A stretch of 64,000 bases of DNA from Pseudomonadota bacterium (GCA_021813805.1 JAKAJL010000004.1:62001-126000), one strand, 5' to 3'; positions 33,026 to 42,207 are shown, numbered from the stretch's first letter. Notes: generated by a model not told the origin, from the letters alone. Translations and numbers: made by a program.

Positions 33026-33120
33026 AGGCGAAGCCCTCGCTTGCGCTCTGTCGTGAACGGGGGCATCCTCCATTCAATAAAGGGGTTAAGAAAAACTCCA
33101 GATACAAAGGGAGGAAATCG

Positions 33121-33552
33121 ATGAGCGTGGCTTTCATTCTTGCGGCCAAGGGTCACGACGTGGCCACGACGCAGCCGCATCGCACGATGCAGGAAGCGGC
33201 GGCCGTGCTCGCCGACAAGGGAATCGGCGCGCTGATCGTCACCGGCGGCGGCGGGGAGGTTCTGGGCGTTCTGTCGGAGCGCGACATCGTTCGCACTGTC
33301 GGGCGCCACGGCGCCGGCGCCCTTCAGGATCCGGTGTCGAAACACATGACCGCCAAGGTCGCGACGGCCAGCATGGAGGAATCGATGGAAAGCGTGATGG
33401 AGCGGATGACCAACGGACGCTTCCGCCACCTACCCGTCCTCGACAACGGACGGCTCGCCGGCGTGATCTCGATTGGCGATGTCGTCAAGAACCGGCTCGA
33501 AGGGCTCGAGTCCGAACATCGCGCCATGCGCGAATATATCGCCACCGCCTGA
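33121..33552 (+). CDS. CBS-domain pair protein
   Basis: 143 residues from ATG 33121 (MSVAFILAAKGHDV), with GGGAGG upstream; the frame open from 33022 is not used. Two CBS motifs are visible: VLADKGIGALIVTGGGGEVLGVLSERDIVRTV (about 25-62) and RMTNGRFRHLPVLDNGRLAGVISIGDVVKNRLEGLE (about 92-130). A paired CBS unit forms a Bateman module that binds adenosyl nucleotides. Such stand-alone proteins modulate partner enzymes or channels by energy state. Partner unknown. Confidence 0.85.
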   Translation: MSVAFILAAKGHDVATTQPHRTMQEAAAVLADKGIGALIVTGGGGEVLGVLSERDIVRTVGRHGAGALQDPVSKHMTAKVATASMEESMESVMERMTNGRFRHLPVLDNGRLAGVISIGDVVKNRLEGLESEHRAMREYIATA

Positions 33553-33561
33553 GCAAGTGCT

Positions 33562-34608
33562 TCAGGGTTTCACGACGGGGCCTTCGTAGCGGCGCTCCAG
33601 CGCCGCGATTTCGGCGATGTCGTTAAGCGCGCGGCGCGCCGCCTCGCGGCCGAGCGCGATCAGTTCGTCGGCGCGGTGGAAGTCGAAAAAGCCGATCCTG
33701 GACAGCCGCGCGGCGATCAGCACGTCGGGCGGGTCGCCCGCAAGCCGCGAGCGCGCGATCCGATCCTGGGTGATGTTGAACGCGTCGAACATGGCCGCCG
33801 CGATGCCGGGCGCTCCATTGGCGGCGCGCCCGAACTGCCGGCGCAACTGGCGCGCGTCGGTCGCGCGCCAGGATGTTTCTTCCGCGGCTGAGGCGGGGGG
33901 CTGCGGCTCCGTCGCCAAGCTGGCGGCGTCGGCGATCAAGGTTCCGCGATAGGCGGCGTCGCCGACCAGATTGACTGCGATCACCAGTTCGGCCCCCATG
34001 GCGCGGCACAGAGTGACGGGAACCGGATTGACCAGGGCGCCGTCGAACAGCCACCGTCCGCCGATTTGCAAGGGTTCGAAGACGCCCGGCAGGGCGTAGG
34101 AGGCGCGGATGGCGTGGACGAGATCGCCCTTGCGCAGCCAAACCTCGTGACCGGCTCCGATTTCCGTCGCCACGGCGCCGAAGACGACGGGCAAGTCCTC
34201 GATGCGGCGGCCTTCAAGCTCGCGATAAAGCTCGTCCCGGAGTTTGCCGCCCGACATCATGCCGCCGCCGGACAGGGACAGGTCCATCAGTGAAAAGACG
34301 CGGCGGCGCGTCAGCGAACGGGCGAACGCCTCCAGTCCCGCGAGCTTTCCGGCGGCGTAGCAGCCGCCGACCACCGCGCCGATCGATGATCCGGCAATGA
34401 CGTCGATAGGAATTTGGCGCGCCGCAAGTTCCTGAAGCACGCCGATATGCGACCAGCCGCGCGCGGCGCCGGAGCCGAGCGCCAGACCGATGCGCGGCCG
34501 CCGACGCGCGCCGCTTCGGCCATCCCAGGGCGGGTGGCCGTCGCCGTCGCGCGCCGCCGAAAATGACTCGCCGGATCTATCGAAGGTCTTCCAATTAAAA
34601 CCGAACAT
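33562..34608 (-). CDS. Patatin-like phospholipase
   Basis: 348 residues from ATG 34608, with GAGGA upstream; the longer frame from 34692 is rejected. The glycine-rich oxyanion motif GLALGSGAARGWSHIG precedes nucleophile Ser75 in GSSIG, and the catalytic Asp189 is in FDGALVNPVP. This Ser-Asp dyad is that of bacterial patatins (RssA/YchK group). Likely a lipid acyl hydrolase associated with the membrane. It ends nine bases past the CBS stop on the opposite strand, so the two genes are convergent. Confidence 0.86.
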   Translation of the reverse strand: MFGFNWKTFDRSGESFSAARDGDGHPPWDGRSGARRRPRIGLALGSGAARGWSHIGVLQELAARQIPIDVIAGSSIGAVVGGCYAAGKLAGLEAFARSLTRRRVFSLMDLSLSGGGMMSGGKLRDELYRELEGRRIEDLPVVFGAVATEIGAGHEVWLRKGDLVHAIRASYALPGVFEPLQIGGRWLFDGALVNPVPVTLCRAMGAELVIAVNLVGDAAYRGTLIADAASLATEPQPPASAAEETSWRATDARQLRRQFGRAANGAPGIAAAMFDAFNITQDRIARSRLAGDPPDVLIAARLSRIGFFDFHRADELIALGREAARRALNDIAEIAALERRYEGPVVKP

Positions 34609-34664
34609 GGCCCGGTCCTCAATTGAGACGCCCGCCTGAATTCGCTTCCCGATGCAAAGCTTTT

Positions 34665-34696
34665 GCCAATGCCCGCGCTTGCGCCGGGACATTGGC
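34665..34696. terminator. Hairpin in the patatin-argS intergenic region
   Basis: GCCAATG (34665-34671) pairs with CATTGGC (34690-34696), and inner bases CCCG/CGGG extend the stem with one bulge. GTTTT follows on the plus strand. It lies upstream of both divergent genes (patatin and argS), in a 373-base gap without another gene. It may end a short transcript or lie in the patatin leader. Confidence 0.35.
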
Positions 34697-34857
34697 GTTT
34701 TCGTTAATGTCGAGGCTGCGCGCGAATTCTTGCGGAAGGTTTAATCGTCTTCTCCCCGATATGGTCGTTTCGGGCGGGGATTTGTAGTCCCGTCGTCTGG
34801 CGCCGGCGCCAATCCGCCCTTGCCGATCCCCCAAGCCGCACGCCCCAAGCCCCCAAC

Positions 34858-34913
34858 TCATTCAGGCCAAGTCATTCAGGCCAAGTCATCCAGGCCAAGT
34901 CATCCAGGCCAAG
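34858..34913. repeat. Four tandem 14-base repeats upstream of argS
   Basis: Units TCATTCAGGCCAAG (x2) and TCATCCAGGCCAAG (x2) follow each other without spacing. They end 68 bases before the argS ATG. The sequence is not coding in a credible gene. Identical units suggest recent slippage, so copy number may vary between strains. Confidence 0.8.
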
Positions 34914-34981
34914 CTCGCGCGGCTTTGACCTCGGCGGCGAATTGGGCTAGCCCCTCGGCGCAAGGAAAACCGGGGTTAGCC

Positions 34982-36760
34982 ATGAACATTTTTGCCGAAT
35001 TCCACGCCCGCATCGCCGCGCTTTTGCAGAAGATGGGCGCGGAGGGGCGTCTGCCGGCGTCGCTCGATATGGCGCGTTTCGTGGTCGAACCGCCCCGCGA
35101 GGCGAGCCTCGGCGACCTCGCCTGCAACGCCGCCATGGTCTTCGCAAAAGAGGTCAAGGCCTCATTTTCCAACCCGCGGCAGCTCGCCATCGAACTCGCG
35201 GCGGCTCTGAGCGAAATGCCGGACGTCGACCAGGCCGAGGTCGCGGGGCCGGGCTTTCTCAACATCCGCCTCAAGATCGAGGTCTATGCCGACATTTTGC
35301 GCGCGATCCTGCGCGAGGGGCAAAATTACGGGCGAGGAGCGTCCGGCAGGTTCAAGGCTACCAAGGTCAATGTGGAATATGTCTCGGCCAACCCGACCGG
35401 GCCGATGCATGTCGGCCACGGCCGCGGCGCCGTGTTCGGCGACGCCCTCGCCAATCTGCTCGAATTTGCCGGCTCGCAGGTCACCCGCGAATATTACATC
35501 AACGACGCCGGCGCCCAGGTCGACGTGCTCGCCCGCTCGGCTTATCTGCGCTATCTCGAAGCCCTCGGCGAGGCCGTCACCGTGCCGGAAGGCCTTTACC
35601 CCGGCGATTATCTGAAACCCGTCGGCGCGGCGCTCGTGGCGAAATTCGGGGAAAGCCTGCGCGGCAAGGCGGAAGGCGAATGGCTGGCGCCGGTGCGCGC
35701 CTTCGCCATCGAGGCGATGATGGACATGATCCGCGACGATCTCGCCGCGCTGAACATCACCCACGAGGTTTTCTTCTCCGAACGCAGCCTGCACGACACG
35801 TCGAACGGCCCGTCGGACGTCGCGACCGCCATCGAGGACTTGCGCCAAAAGGGACTGATCTATGAGGGCCGCCTGCCGCCGCCCAAGGGCCAATTACCGG
35901 AGGATTGGGAGGATCGCGAGCAGACCCTGTTCCGCTCGACGCGGTTCGGCGACGACGTCGATCGCCCGCTGAGGAAATCCGACGGCGCCTTCACCTATTT
36001 CGCCTCCGACATCGCCTATCACAGCAAGAAGATCGCGGCCGGCTATGACGTGCTGGTCGATGTCTGGGGCGCGGACCACGGCGGCTATGTCAAGCGCATG
36101 AGCGCGGCGGTCGCGGCGCTTTCTGACGGCAAGGTCGCGCTCGACGTCAAATTGTGCCAGCTCGTCAAGCTGATGCGCGACGGCGAGCCGGTGAAAATGT
36201 CGAAACGTTCGGGCGATTTCGTCACCTTGCGCGAGGTGGTGGACGAGGTCGGCGTGGACGCCGCGCGCTTCATGATGATCTACCGCAAGAACGACGCGCC
36301 GCTCGAATTCGATCTCGCCAAGGTGATCGAGCAATCGAAGGACAACCCGGTCTTCTATGTGCAATATGCTCACGCCCGGGCCCATTCCGTGCTGCGCCAG
36401 GCGCTGGCGGTCTTCCCCGGTCTCGACGTCTCGCCGGCGCGTCTCGCTGAAGCCGACCTTGCGCTGCTGGACGATGAGAACGAATGGGCGCTGATCAAAT
36501 TATTGGCGCAATATCCGCGCGTTGTCGAAAGCGCCGCGAGCGCGCACGAGCCGCATCGGTTGGCTTTTTACCTGCACGATGTGGCGAGTTTTTTCCATTC
36601 ACACTGGAACCGTGGCAAAGATCAGCCACAATTACGCTTTGTTAATCAAGATCGTAGAGATTTGACCTGCGCCAGGCTCGCCCTCGTGACAGGGTTAATG
36701 AATGTTCTGGCGTCTGGATTGTCGGTTTTGGGTGTTAAAGCGCCGGAAGAGATGCGCTAA
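34982..36760 (+). CDS. argS: Arginyl-tRNA synthetase
   Basis: 592 residues from ATG 34982 ([15 protein letters not shown]). The class I motifs are present: HIGH-type [12 protein letters not shown] after SANPTGPM and [12 protein letters not shown]. The N-terminal Arg-specific additional domain (about 1-110) and C-terminal DALR anticodon-binding domain ([16 protein letters not shown]...) are complete. It charges tRNA-Arg. It starts the conserved Hyphomicrobiales block argS-SPOR-nagZ-scpA-scpB, all on the plus strand with short gaps. Confidence 0.95.
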   Translation: MNIFAEFHARIAALLQKMGAEGRLPASLDMARFVVEPPREASLGDLACNAAMVFAKEVKASFSNPRQLAIELAAALSEMPDVDQAEVAGPGFLNIRLKIEVYADILRAILREGQNYGRGASGRFKATKVNVEYVSANPTGPMHVGHGRGAVFGDALANLLEFAGSQVTREYYINDAGAQVDVLARSAYLRYLEALGEAVTVPEGLYPGDYLKPVGAALVAKFGESLRGKAEGEWLAPVRAFAIEAMMDMIRDDLAALNITHEVFFSERSLHDTSNGPSDVATAIEDLRQKGLIYEGRLPPPKGQLPEDWEDREQTLFRSTRFGDDVDRPLRKSDGAFTYFASDIAYHSKKIAAGYDVLVDVWGADHGGYVKRMSAAVAALSDGKVALDVKLCQLVKLMRDGEPVKMSKRSGDFVTLREVVDEVGVDAARFMMIYRKNDAPLEFDLAKVIEQSKDNPVFYVQYAHARAHSVLRQALAVFPGLDVSPARLAEADLALLDDENEWALIKLLAQYPRVVESAASAHEPHRLAFYLHDVASFFHSHWNRGKDQPQLRFVNQDRRDLTCARLALVTGLMNVLASGLSVLGVKAPEEMR

Positions 36761-36833
36761 TCTTCGCGCATGGGCCCGTCCTGAAGGAGGGGCGCTCCCC
36801 CGCGGCGCTTTGCGTCGAGAGTGAGGGTTGGCC

Positions 36834-38261
36834 ATGGGTGAGTTTGCCGCCAAGTTTCGTCCGGAGGTCGATCTGGACGAGTTCGAACGTCGTCTGCGCG
36901 CCGCGGCGCCCACGCATCAGCCACACCAAGAGGAAGCCGATCCGCTCGCGGAACTCGCCCGCCTCGTCAACAGCGAGGCGATGACGGGGCGCAAGGATCC
37001 CTTCGAGGCCCTGTTCCGCGCCCAGTCCGCGATCGCCGAAGAACGCGACGCCGCGCAGGCGCGTCCCGCGGAGGAACCGCCGCCGGTCGCGCCCTTCGGT
37101 CTGCGGGATCCTTATTTCGCCCAGTTGCGGGGCAGCGACGCCCACCTCGCCCCCGAGGCGGGACACGACGAATACGCCCATTCCGAAGAGACCTATGGCT
37201 ATGCGAACGAGGCCTATGCGGCTGAACCGCTGCCTTACCAGGAATCGGAGCCGGCCTGGGCCGAAGCGCCCCGCCAGCAGGGGCGCGACGAGCAGGGGCG
37301 CGACGAGCAGGTTTGGCCGGCGGCCTTCGGCGAGGCCGCGCCGGCCGAGCCGGCGCCCCGCATCCGCCGCAAGGCGATGTATGGCATGGCCATGATCATG
37401 GCGATCGGCGTCGTCGGCGTCGCCGGTCTCCTGACCATGCGTCATCGGGTGGCAAATCATGAGGTCGTGACGATCCAGCCCGACAGCGCGCCGGCGCGTG
37501 TCGCGCCCGCCCAGGTCGAAAGCGCTTCGGCGCCGGAGGGGCAGGCTCTATTCGACCGTAAAGGCGGCAATGGCGTCGCCAAGGTCGTCGCCGGCGCCGA
37601 ACAGCCGGCGGATTTGAAAGCCGCCGTGAAAAGCGCGCAGACTGCGGCCGGAGCGGCAGGCGTCGCGATGCCCGCCCCGCCGGCGCCGTCGGACCAGGCG
37701 GCCCAGGGATCCCAGACCGAATCCCTGTTCCCACCGGCCCGGAAAGTCAGAACCGTCGCGGTGCGCGCCGATGGCAGTGTCATAGGAGCCGCCGGCCCCG
37801 CCGCGCCACCGCCCGCGGCCGCCGCCTTGCCGAGCCTGGCCGCCAGCGCTCCGCCGCCCGATGTGACGCCCGCGCCGACGAGCGAGCCGGCCGCCAAGTC
37901 GACCCAGCGAGCCGCCGCGCTGACCACGTCCGCCCCTGCGGCCGCCGCCCACGGAAAGGCGCCCAAGGCGCCGAAGCCGGCCCGGGCGGAAGCCGTCCAG
38001 GCCGCTGCCGGCGCAAGCGGGGGCTATGCCGTCCAGCTTTCCGGCGAGCCGAACGAGGCAGACGCCCGCGCCGCGGCGAAGCGCCTCTCGGCCAAATATT
38101 CCGGCGCGCTGGAGGGCCGTCACGCCGTTCCCGTCAAGGCCAGCGTCGGCGGCCGGACGGTCTGGCGCGTGCGCGTCGGCCATCTCTCCGAGGAAAAGGC
38201 CAAGAGCATGTGCTCGGCGGTGAAAAACGCGGGCGGCACCTGCTTCATCGCCAGGGATTGA
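36834..38261 (+). CDS. SPOR-domain membrane protein
   Basis: 475 residues from ATG 36834, with GAGGG seven bases upstream; TTG 36828 is upstream in frame. A cytoplasmic acidic N terminus (~1-180, with a short QGRDEQ repeat), a transmembrane helix (YGMAMIMAIGVVGVAGLLTM, ~184-203), a long Pro/Ala-rich periplasmic linker and a C-terminal SPOR domain (~398-475; YAVQLSGEPNEADARAAAKRL, TVWRVRVGHLSEEKAKSMC). SPOR domains bind denuded peptidoglycan at the septum. In this locus it lies between argS and nagZ, a common order in the group. Confidence 0.85.
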   Translation: MGEFAAKFRPEVDLDEFERRLRAAAPTHQPHQEEADPLAELARLVNSEAMTGRKDPFEALFRAQSAIAEERDAAQARPAEEPPPVAPFGLRDPYFAQLRGSDAHLAPEAGHDEYAHSEETYGYANEAYAAEPLPYQESEPAWAEAPRQQGRDEQGRDEQVWPAAFGEAAPAEPAPRIRRKAMYGMAMIMAIGVVGVAGLLTMRHRVANHEVVTIQPDSAPARVAPAQVESASAPEGQALFDRKGGNGVAKVVAGAEQPADLKAAVKSAQTAAGAAGVAMPAPPAPSDQAAQGSQTESLFPPARKVRTVAVRADGSVIGAAGPAAPPPAAAALPSLAASAPPPDVTPAPTSEPAAKSTQRAAALTTSAPAAAAHGKAPKAPKPARAEAVQAAAGASGGYAVQLSGEPNEADARAAAKRLSAKYSGALEGRHAVPVKASVGGRTVWRVRVGHLSEEKAKSMCSAVKNAGGTCFIARD

Positions 38262-38297
38262 GAACGCAGGGATTCGACGGGCAAGGATTCGAGGAGA

Positions 38298-39320
38298 TTG
38301 AGTTTTCGCGCCTTCATCGCCGGCTGCGCCGGCCCCGTCCTCAGCGCCGACGAATGCGCTTTCCTCAGGGAGACGCGGCCGTGGGGGCTGATCCTTTTTC
38401 GCCGCAACGTGGAGACGCCGGATCAGCTCCGCGCGCTGACCGACTCCTTCCGCGACCTTCTCGGGGCGGACGCCGCCGTGTTGGTCGATCAGGAGGGCGG
38501 CAGGGTGCAGCGGCTCAGTCAGCCGCACTGGCCGGTCTATCCTCCGGCCGCCGTTTTCGGGCGCATGGGTAGCGAAGGCGCGCGCCTGGCCGGGATTTGC
38601 GCGCGGCTCATCGCTTTGGACCTACGCGCCGTGGGGATCGACGTCGATTGCCTGCCGGTGCTGGATTCCCCGGCGCCGGGCGCGCATCAGGTGATCGGCG
38701 ACCGCGCCTATGCCGACAATCCGGACGATGTCGCGCGTCTCGGCCGCGCCGCCGCGCGGGGCCTCATGGCCGGCGGTGTCATGCCGGTGATGAAACATAT
38801 TCCCGGCCACGGCCGCGCCCTGGCCGACAGCCATCTGGAGCTTCCCCGCGTCAAAGCCGCGCGGGCGGAACTGGAGCGGGATTTCGCGCCCTTCCGCGCC
38901 AACGCCGACCTTCCGGCGGCGATGACCGCCCATGTCGTCTACGAGGCGCTCGATCCTGTTTTTCCCGCGACTCTTTCACGCGAGACGCTGCAGAATGTCG
39001 TGCGCGGGGAGATCGGCTTCGACGGTCTGCTGATGACCGACGATCTTTCGATGAAGGCGCTCGAAGGGCGCTTCTTCGAGCGGGCGGCGCGGGCCTTCGG
39101 CGCCGGCGTCGATCTCGCTTTGCATTGCAACGGCGACCTGGCCGAGGCCGGCGCGGTGGCCCATGCCTCGCCGATGCTCGCCGGGCTTTCGCTGGCGCGC
39201 GTGGAGCGCGCGCGTGCGGCTGTCGCGGCGGAAGTCGTGGCGGCGGAGCAGGCGGCGGAGCCCTTCGATCCTGTGGAAGCGCGGGCGGAATTGTTCGCGG
39301 CGCTTGCGGCGGTCGCTTGA
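38298..39320 (+). CDS. nagZ: Beta-N-acetylhexosaminidase NagZ (GH3)
   Basis: 340 residues, starting at TTG 38298 (family starts agree: SFRAFIAGCAGPVL). The ribosome-binding GAGGAG lies unusually close. The GH3 markers are GLILFRRNVET, LVDQEGGRVQRL, KHIPGHGRALADSHLELP (with the Asp-His dyad) and the nucleophile Asp in LMTDDLSMKALEG. It removes GlcNAc from muropeptides during peptidoglycan recycling. It stands 36 bases after the SPOR gene and 42 bases before scpA. Confidence 0.9.
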   Translation: MSFRAFIAGCAGPVLSADECAFLRETRPWGLILFRRNVETPDQLRALTDSFRDLLGADAAVLVDQEGGRVQRLSQPHWPVYPPAAVFGRMGSEGARLAGICARLIALDLRAVGIDVDCLPVLDSPAPGAHQVIGDRAYADNPDDVARLGRAAARGLMAGGVMPVMKHIPGHGRALADSHLELPRVKAARAELERDFAPFRANADLPAAMTAHVVYEALDPVFPATLSRETLQNVVRGEIGFDGLLMTDDLSMKALEGRFFERAARAFGAGVDLALHCNGDLAEAGAVAHASPMLAGLSLARVERARAAVAAEVVAAEQAAEPFDPVEARAELFAALAAVA

Positions 39321-39362
39321 TTCCCGCAGGCTGTACACCTGATTCGTTTCGAGTTGAGGGGA

Positions 39363-40199
39363 ATGGAACGGAATCACGACGCTCCGCCGGAAGAGGCGAC
39401 GCCGGTTCTGGAGCCGGCCGACGCGGCTTTCGAGGCGGAGGGCGGAAAACAGGACGAAGAGGCGGAGTTCCGGGTCGATGTCGATGGCTATGAAGGCCCG
39501 CTTGACCTGCTGCTGGAGCTTGCCCGCCGCCAGAAGGTTGACCTGAGCCGTATTTCGGTGCTCGCGCTCGCCGAGCAATATCTGGAGTTCATCGAGGCGG
39601 CGCGCCGCGTCCGGCTGGATCTGGCCGCCGATTATCTCGTCATGGCGGCCTGGCTCGCCTATCTGAAATCGCGCCTGCTGCTGCCGGCGCCGCCAAAAGC
39701 CCAGGAGCCCGACCCCAAGGATCTCGCCGCCAATCTCGCCCGCCGGCTGAGGCGGCTCCAGGCGATCCGCGTCGCTGCGGAACGGCTGATGAATCGCCCG
39801 CGCCTCGGTCGCGACCTGTTCACACGCGGCGCGCCGGAAGGGCTCGACATCGTCAATGCGCCGATTTTCCAGGCGAGCCTGTTCGATCTGCTCTCCGCTT
39901 ACGCCCTGCAGCGCCAGAAACAGGCCATGTCCCACATTTCGGTCAGGACGCGGCAGGTGTGGTCGCTGGCCGAAGCGCGCGAGGCCCTTGAACGCATTCT
40001 CGGCATGGCGGTCGAATGGACCGCGCTCGACAATTATCTGATAGACTGGGTCGCGACCCCGGCCCAGGCCCGCACCGCCCGCGCCTCGACTTTTTCCGCG
40101 TCGCTGGAAATGGTCAAGGAGGGGCTGATCGATCTGCGCCAGGACCGCGCCTTCGCGCCGCTGATGCTGCGTCGGCGCCAGGCGCTGGCGGCTGAGTAA
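39363..40199 (+). CDS. scpA: Segregation and condensation protein A
   Basis: 278 residues from ATG 39363; TTG 39354 is possible. The kleisin pattern is clear: FRVDVDGYEGPLDLLLELARRQKVDLSRISVLALAEQYLEFIEAA near the N terminus, then LAADYLVMAAWLAYLKSRLLLP, and a C-terminal winged-helix region (HISVRTRQVWSLAEAREALERILG). It forms the SMC-ScpAB condensin with ScpB and SMC. The stop lies inside a tandem 16-base repeat that also forms the scpB leader. Confidence 0.93.
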   Translation: MERNHDAPPEEATPVLEPADAAFEAEGGKQDEEAEFRVDVDGYEGPLDLLLELARRQKVDLSRISVLALAEQYLEFIEAARRVRLDLAADYLVMAAWLAYLKSRLLLPAPPKAQEPDPKDLAANLARRLRRLQAIRVAAERLMNRPRLGRDLFTRGAPEGLDIVNAPIFQASLFDLLSAYALQRQKQAMSHISVRTRQVWSLAEAREALERILGMAVEWTALDNYLIDWVATPAQARTARASTFSASLEMVKEGLIDLRQDRAFAPLMLRRRQALAAE

Positions 40200-40238
40200 G
40201 TTCTTGGCTGAGTAAGTTCTTGGCGGAGTGAGCTTTTG
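40191..40238 (+). repeat. Tandem 16-base repeat across the scpA-scpB junction
   Basis: GCTGAGTAAGTTCTTG occurs at 40191-40206 and 40207-40222, and a third, diverged copy (GCGGAGTGAGCTTTTG) at 40223-40238. The scpA stop is in unit 1 and the scpB TTG start is the end of unit 3. Each unit thus ends with a TTG that reads Met-Ala-Glu; in the first two cases this runs into TAA or TGA, and only the third continues as ScpB. Confidence 0.8.
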
Positions 40239-40952
40239 GCGGAACAGGAGTCCTTGTTCGATCTCAAGGCGGCGGACGTCGCCGCCCTTCTCGCGCGTGG
40301 GCCGGGGCAGGCGCAGCGCGAGGTGATGCGGCTATGCGAGGCGATGATCTTCGCCTCGGCTGCGCCATTGAGCGAGGAGGAAATGCTCAAGCGCCTGCCG
40401 GACGGCGCGGAGCTCGGGGCGGCGCTGGCCTATCTCAAGGCCGAATATTTCGCGCGCGGCGTGAACCTGGTCAAGGTCGGCAAGAAATGGCTGTTCCGCA
40501 CCGCGCCGGACCTCGCCTTCGTGCTGCAGCGCGAGCAGCAGGAGCCGAAAAAACTGTCGCGCGCCGCGTTGGAGACGCTGGCGATCGTCGCCTATCACCA
40601 GCCCGTGACCCGCGCCGAGATCGAGGACATTCGCGGCGTGGCGATCTCCAAGGGCACGATGGACGTGCTGCTGGAGACCGGCTGGGTGCGGTTGCGCGGC
40701 CGCCGCCGCGCGCCGGGTCGCCCGGTGACCTATGGCACGACCGATGCTTTCCTGTTGCATTTCGGACTGGAGCAGATTTCCGACCTGCCCGGCCTCGACG
40801 AACTGAAAGGCGCGGGCCTGTTCGACGGCCGCCTGCCCAAGGGTTTTGGCGTGCCGCAGCCGCGCGACGATTCGGCTTTGATGGAAGACGAGGAGGCTTT
40901 GGGCGACGATCCGCTCAACGAGTCTTTCGCTTCGGATTTGCCCGAGGAATAG
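40236..40952 (+). CDS. scpB: Segregation and condensation protein B
   Basis: 238 residues from TTG 40236 (MAEQESLFDLKAADVAALL), with GGAG about eight bases upstream. Two winged-helix domains are evident: REVMRLCEAMIFASAAPLSEEEMLKRLP ... LVKVGKKWLFRT and LSRAALETLAIVAYHQPVTRAEIEDIRGVAISKGTMDVLLETGWVRLRGRRRAPGRPVTYGTTDAFLLHFGL. The C-terminal tail is acidic. It works with ScpA in the condensin complex. In most relatives tatA follows; here the downstream DNA is unrelated. Confidence 0.92.
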   Translation: MAEQESLFDLKAADVAALLARGPGQAQREVMRLCEAMIFASAAPLSEEEMLKRLPDGAELGAALAYLKAEYFARGVNLVKVGKKWLFRTAPDLAFVLQREQQEPKKLSRAALETLAIVAYHQPVTRAEIEDIRGVAISKGTMDVLLETGWVRLRGRRRAPGRPVTYGTTDAFLLHFGLEQISDLPGLDELKGAGLFDGRLPKGFGVPQPRDDSALMEDEEALGDDPLNESFASDLPEE

Positions 40953-41391
40953 CCGCCGGCCTGAAAGCTTCGCGCAAGGCAAAGGCCGTGAAACAGGCCG
41001 TCCTCCATAATGGCGGACGAAGGCCCCAGGGGCGGCGATGCAAAAATTACATTTCTCTCGTTCCCAGGTCGCCAAGCTCTTCGCCGCGCCGCCCTCGACG
41101 GCCAGGCTGACGCTGATTCAGCAGGAAAGGCGACTGCCTTTTTCGCCCAATGGTGACAATTCTAAATTGCGGAAAAAGACTTCTTTAATTTGTGCCGACA
41201 GTTCCTCGTCTATGTCGCAGAACGGCGGACTCCGGACCGTCGCCAAAGTCGCCGGCGACGGAAAAGTTGGCTGGATTCCGTTGGCGGGAGGGCAAGGATA
41301 AGTCAATCAGCGGCCCGAACCACCAGGCAAGGTTTTTTGCCCACTGTATCACCCACCTCTGACCGGTTATGACTGCCTGAAGGAAGCAAAA
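40953..41391. other. Intergenic region after scpB without a recognisable gene
   Basis: About 440 bases. A plus frame of 87 codons (41038-41301) and its antisense are open but show no known domain, no signal peptide and mixed base composition. The part from about 41160 is more AT-rich than flanking DNA. It begins a stretch of atypical sequence that runs to about 42.05 kb, where relatives would be expected to have tat genes. Confidence 0.4.
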
Positions 41392-41521
41392 ATGAAAATG
41401 ACTTTAGTGGCCGCAACCCTCGCGCTGGCCGCCCTGACCGCGCCCGAAGGCGCAGCAGACCAAGCCCGCGGGTAGCCGTCAGCCCGAGCGTCAGAGCCTC
41501 AATTCGGCGAATGTCGATTAA
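41392..41521 (+). pseudogene. Possible frameshifted small secreted peptide
   Basis: AAGGAAG lies just before ATG 41392, which starts a signal-peptide-like MKMTLVAATLALAALT, but the frame stops at TAG 41473-41475 after 27 residues. From about 41441 another frame reads RPKAQQTKPAGSRQPERQS and ends at TAA 41519-41521. The two halves together would make a plausible small exported peptide of about 43 residues. One indel near 41440 would explain this. It could also be a genuine 27-residue ORF. Confidence 0.35.
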
Positions 41522-41549
41522 TCGGACATCAAGTGTCTGGAGCGTGTTG

Positions 41550-42056
41550 ATGAAGTGGGGCGCAATTAGTCGATCCAATTTGCATTGGTATGATATCCCA
41601 TTAATTTTTGTTGGGACAATCGCCATTTTGCCGGGCCTTATTGCGGGCACTGTGGCGCTAATATACATGATTTTCACGGTGAATCCTTTCGGTACCGATC
41701 CACAAGATCAAATAAGAATTCCAACTATAGTTGATTTTGCGGCAATCACTGTGGCGATGCTTATCGGAAACTGGCTGTATTTTCTATTATATTATATTGC
41801 TCATAAGGCGAAGAATCGAAATGACAAAAATTTATATTGGTACAAATCAGCAGTCATATTATCGTGTTGTCTCTTATCGCTACCGAATCTATTGATGATA
41901 TTGGCAGCTGTGGGAGCCATGCTCAGCTCTGCGCCCGACGCCGGTCAGGCCATGGAAATCGGAATGGTCATCAACATGCTCATTCTTGGCCCTATTTTCG
42001 GAACGATAGGTTGGCTTTTCGGTTGGTTTTTCGGTTTGGGTTCCGAATACGAATAA
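41550..42056 (+). CDS. Uncharacterised four-pass membrane protein, AT-rich
   Basis: 168 residues from ATG 41550 (MKWGAISRSNLHW), with GGAG seven bases before it; the frame also opens at 41511. Four hydrophobic segments: WYDIPLIFVGTIAILPGLIA onwards (~13-42), FAAITVAMLIGNWLYFLLYY (~63-83), SAVILSCCLLSLPNLLMILA (~100-123) and MEIGMVINMLILGPIFGTIG (~134-160). Codons favour A/T at third positions, unlike all neighbours, which suggests recent acquisition. No family is recognised. Confidence 0.65.
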   Translation: MKWGAISRSNLHWYDIPLIFVGTIAILPGLIAGTVALIYMIFTVNPFGTDPQDQIRIPTIVDFAAITVAMLIGNWLYFLLYYIAHKAKNRNDKNLYWYKSAVILSCCLLSLPNLLMILAAVGAMLSSAPDAGQAMEIGMVINMLILGPIFGTIGWLFGWFFGLGSEYE

Positions 42057-42153
42057 CCAGTTGAGCCGCTCGGAGTCATCGCGCTTCCTAGGCGCCGCCT
42101 GTTTGCTTTGAGGGGCCATTTGAAACCATCACCTTCTTCCGCGCCGACGACTG

Positions 42154-42192
42154 CTTCGAGCCGAACGCGGTCGTCCGCCCGAGGGCTCGAAG
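42154..42192. terminator. Hairpin between convergent membrane-protein and helicase genes
   Basis: CTTCGAGCC (42154-42162) pairs perfectly with GGCTCGAAG (42184-42192). It lies in the 151-base gap where the plus-strand membrane protein gene and the minus-strand helicase gene converge. No strong T-run is attached. A terminator role is inferred from position. Confidence 0.4.
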
Positions 42193-42207
42193 TTCGGATT
42201 TTGATCC

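Noticed and set aside
41038-41301. 87-codon frame after scpB as a possible tatA
   Set aside because: No hydrophobic N-terminal helix or FGxxKLP-type motif; it is not TatA.
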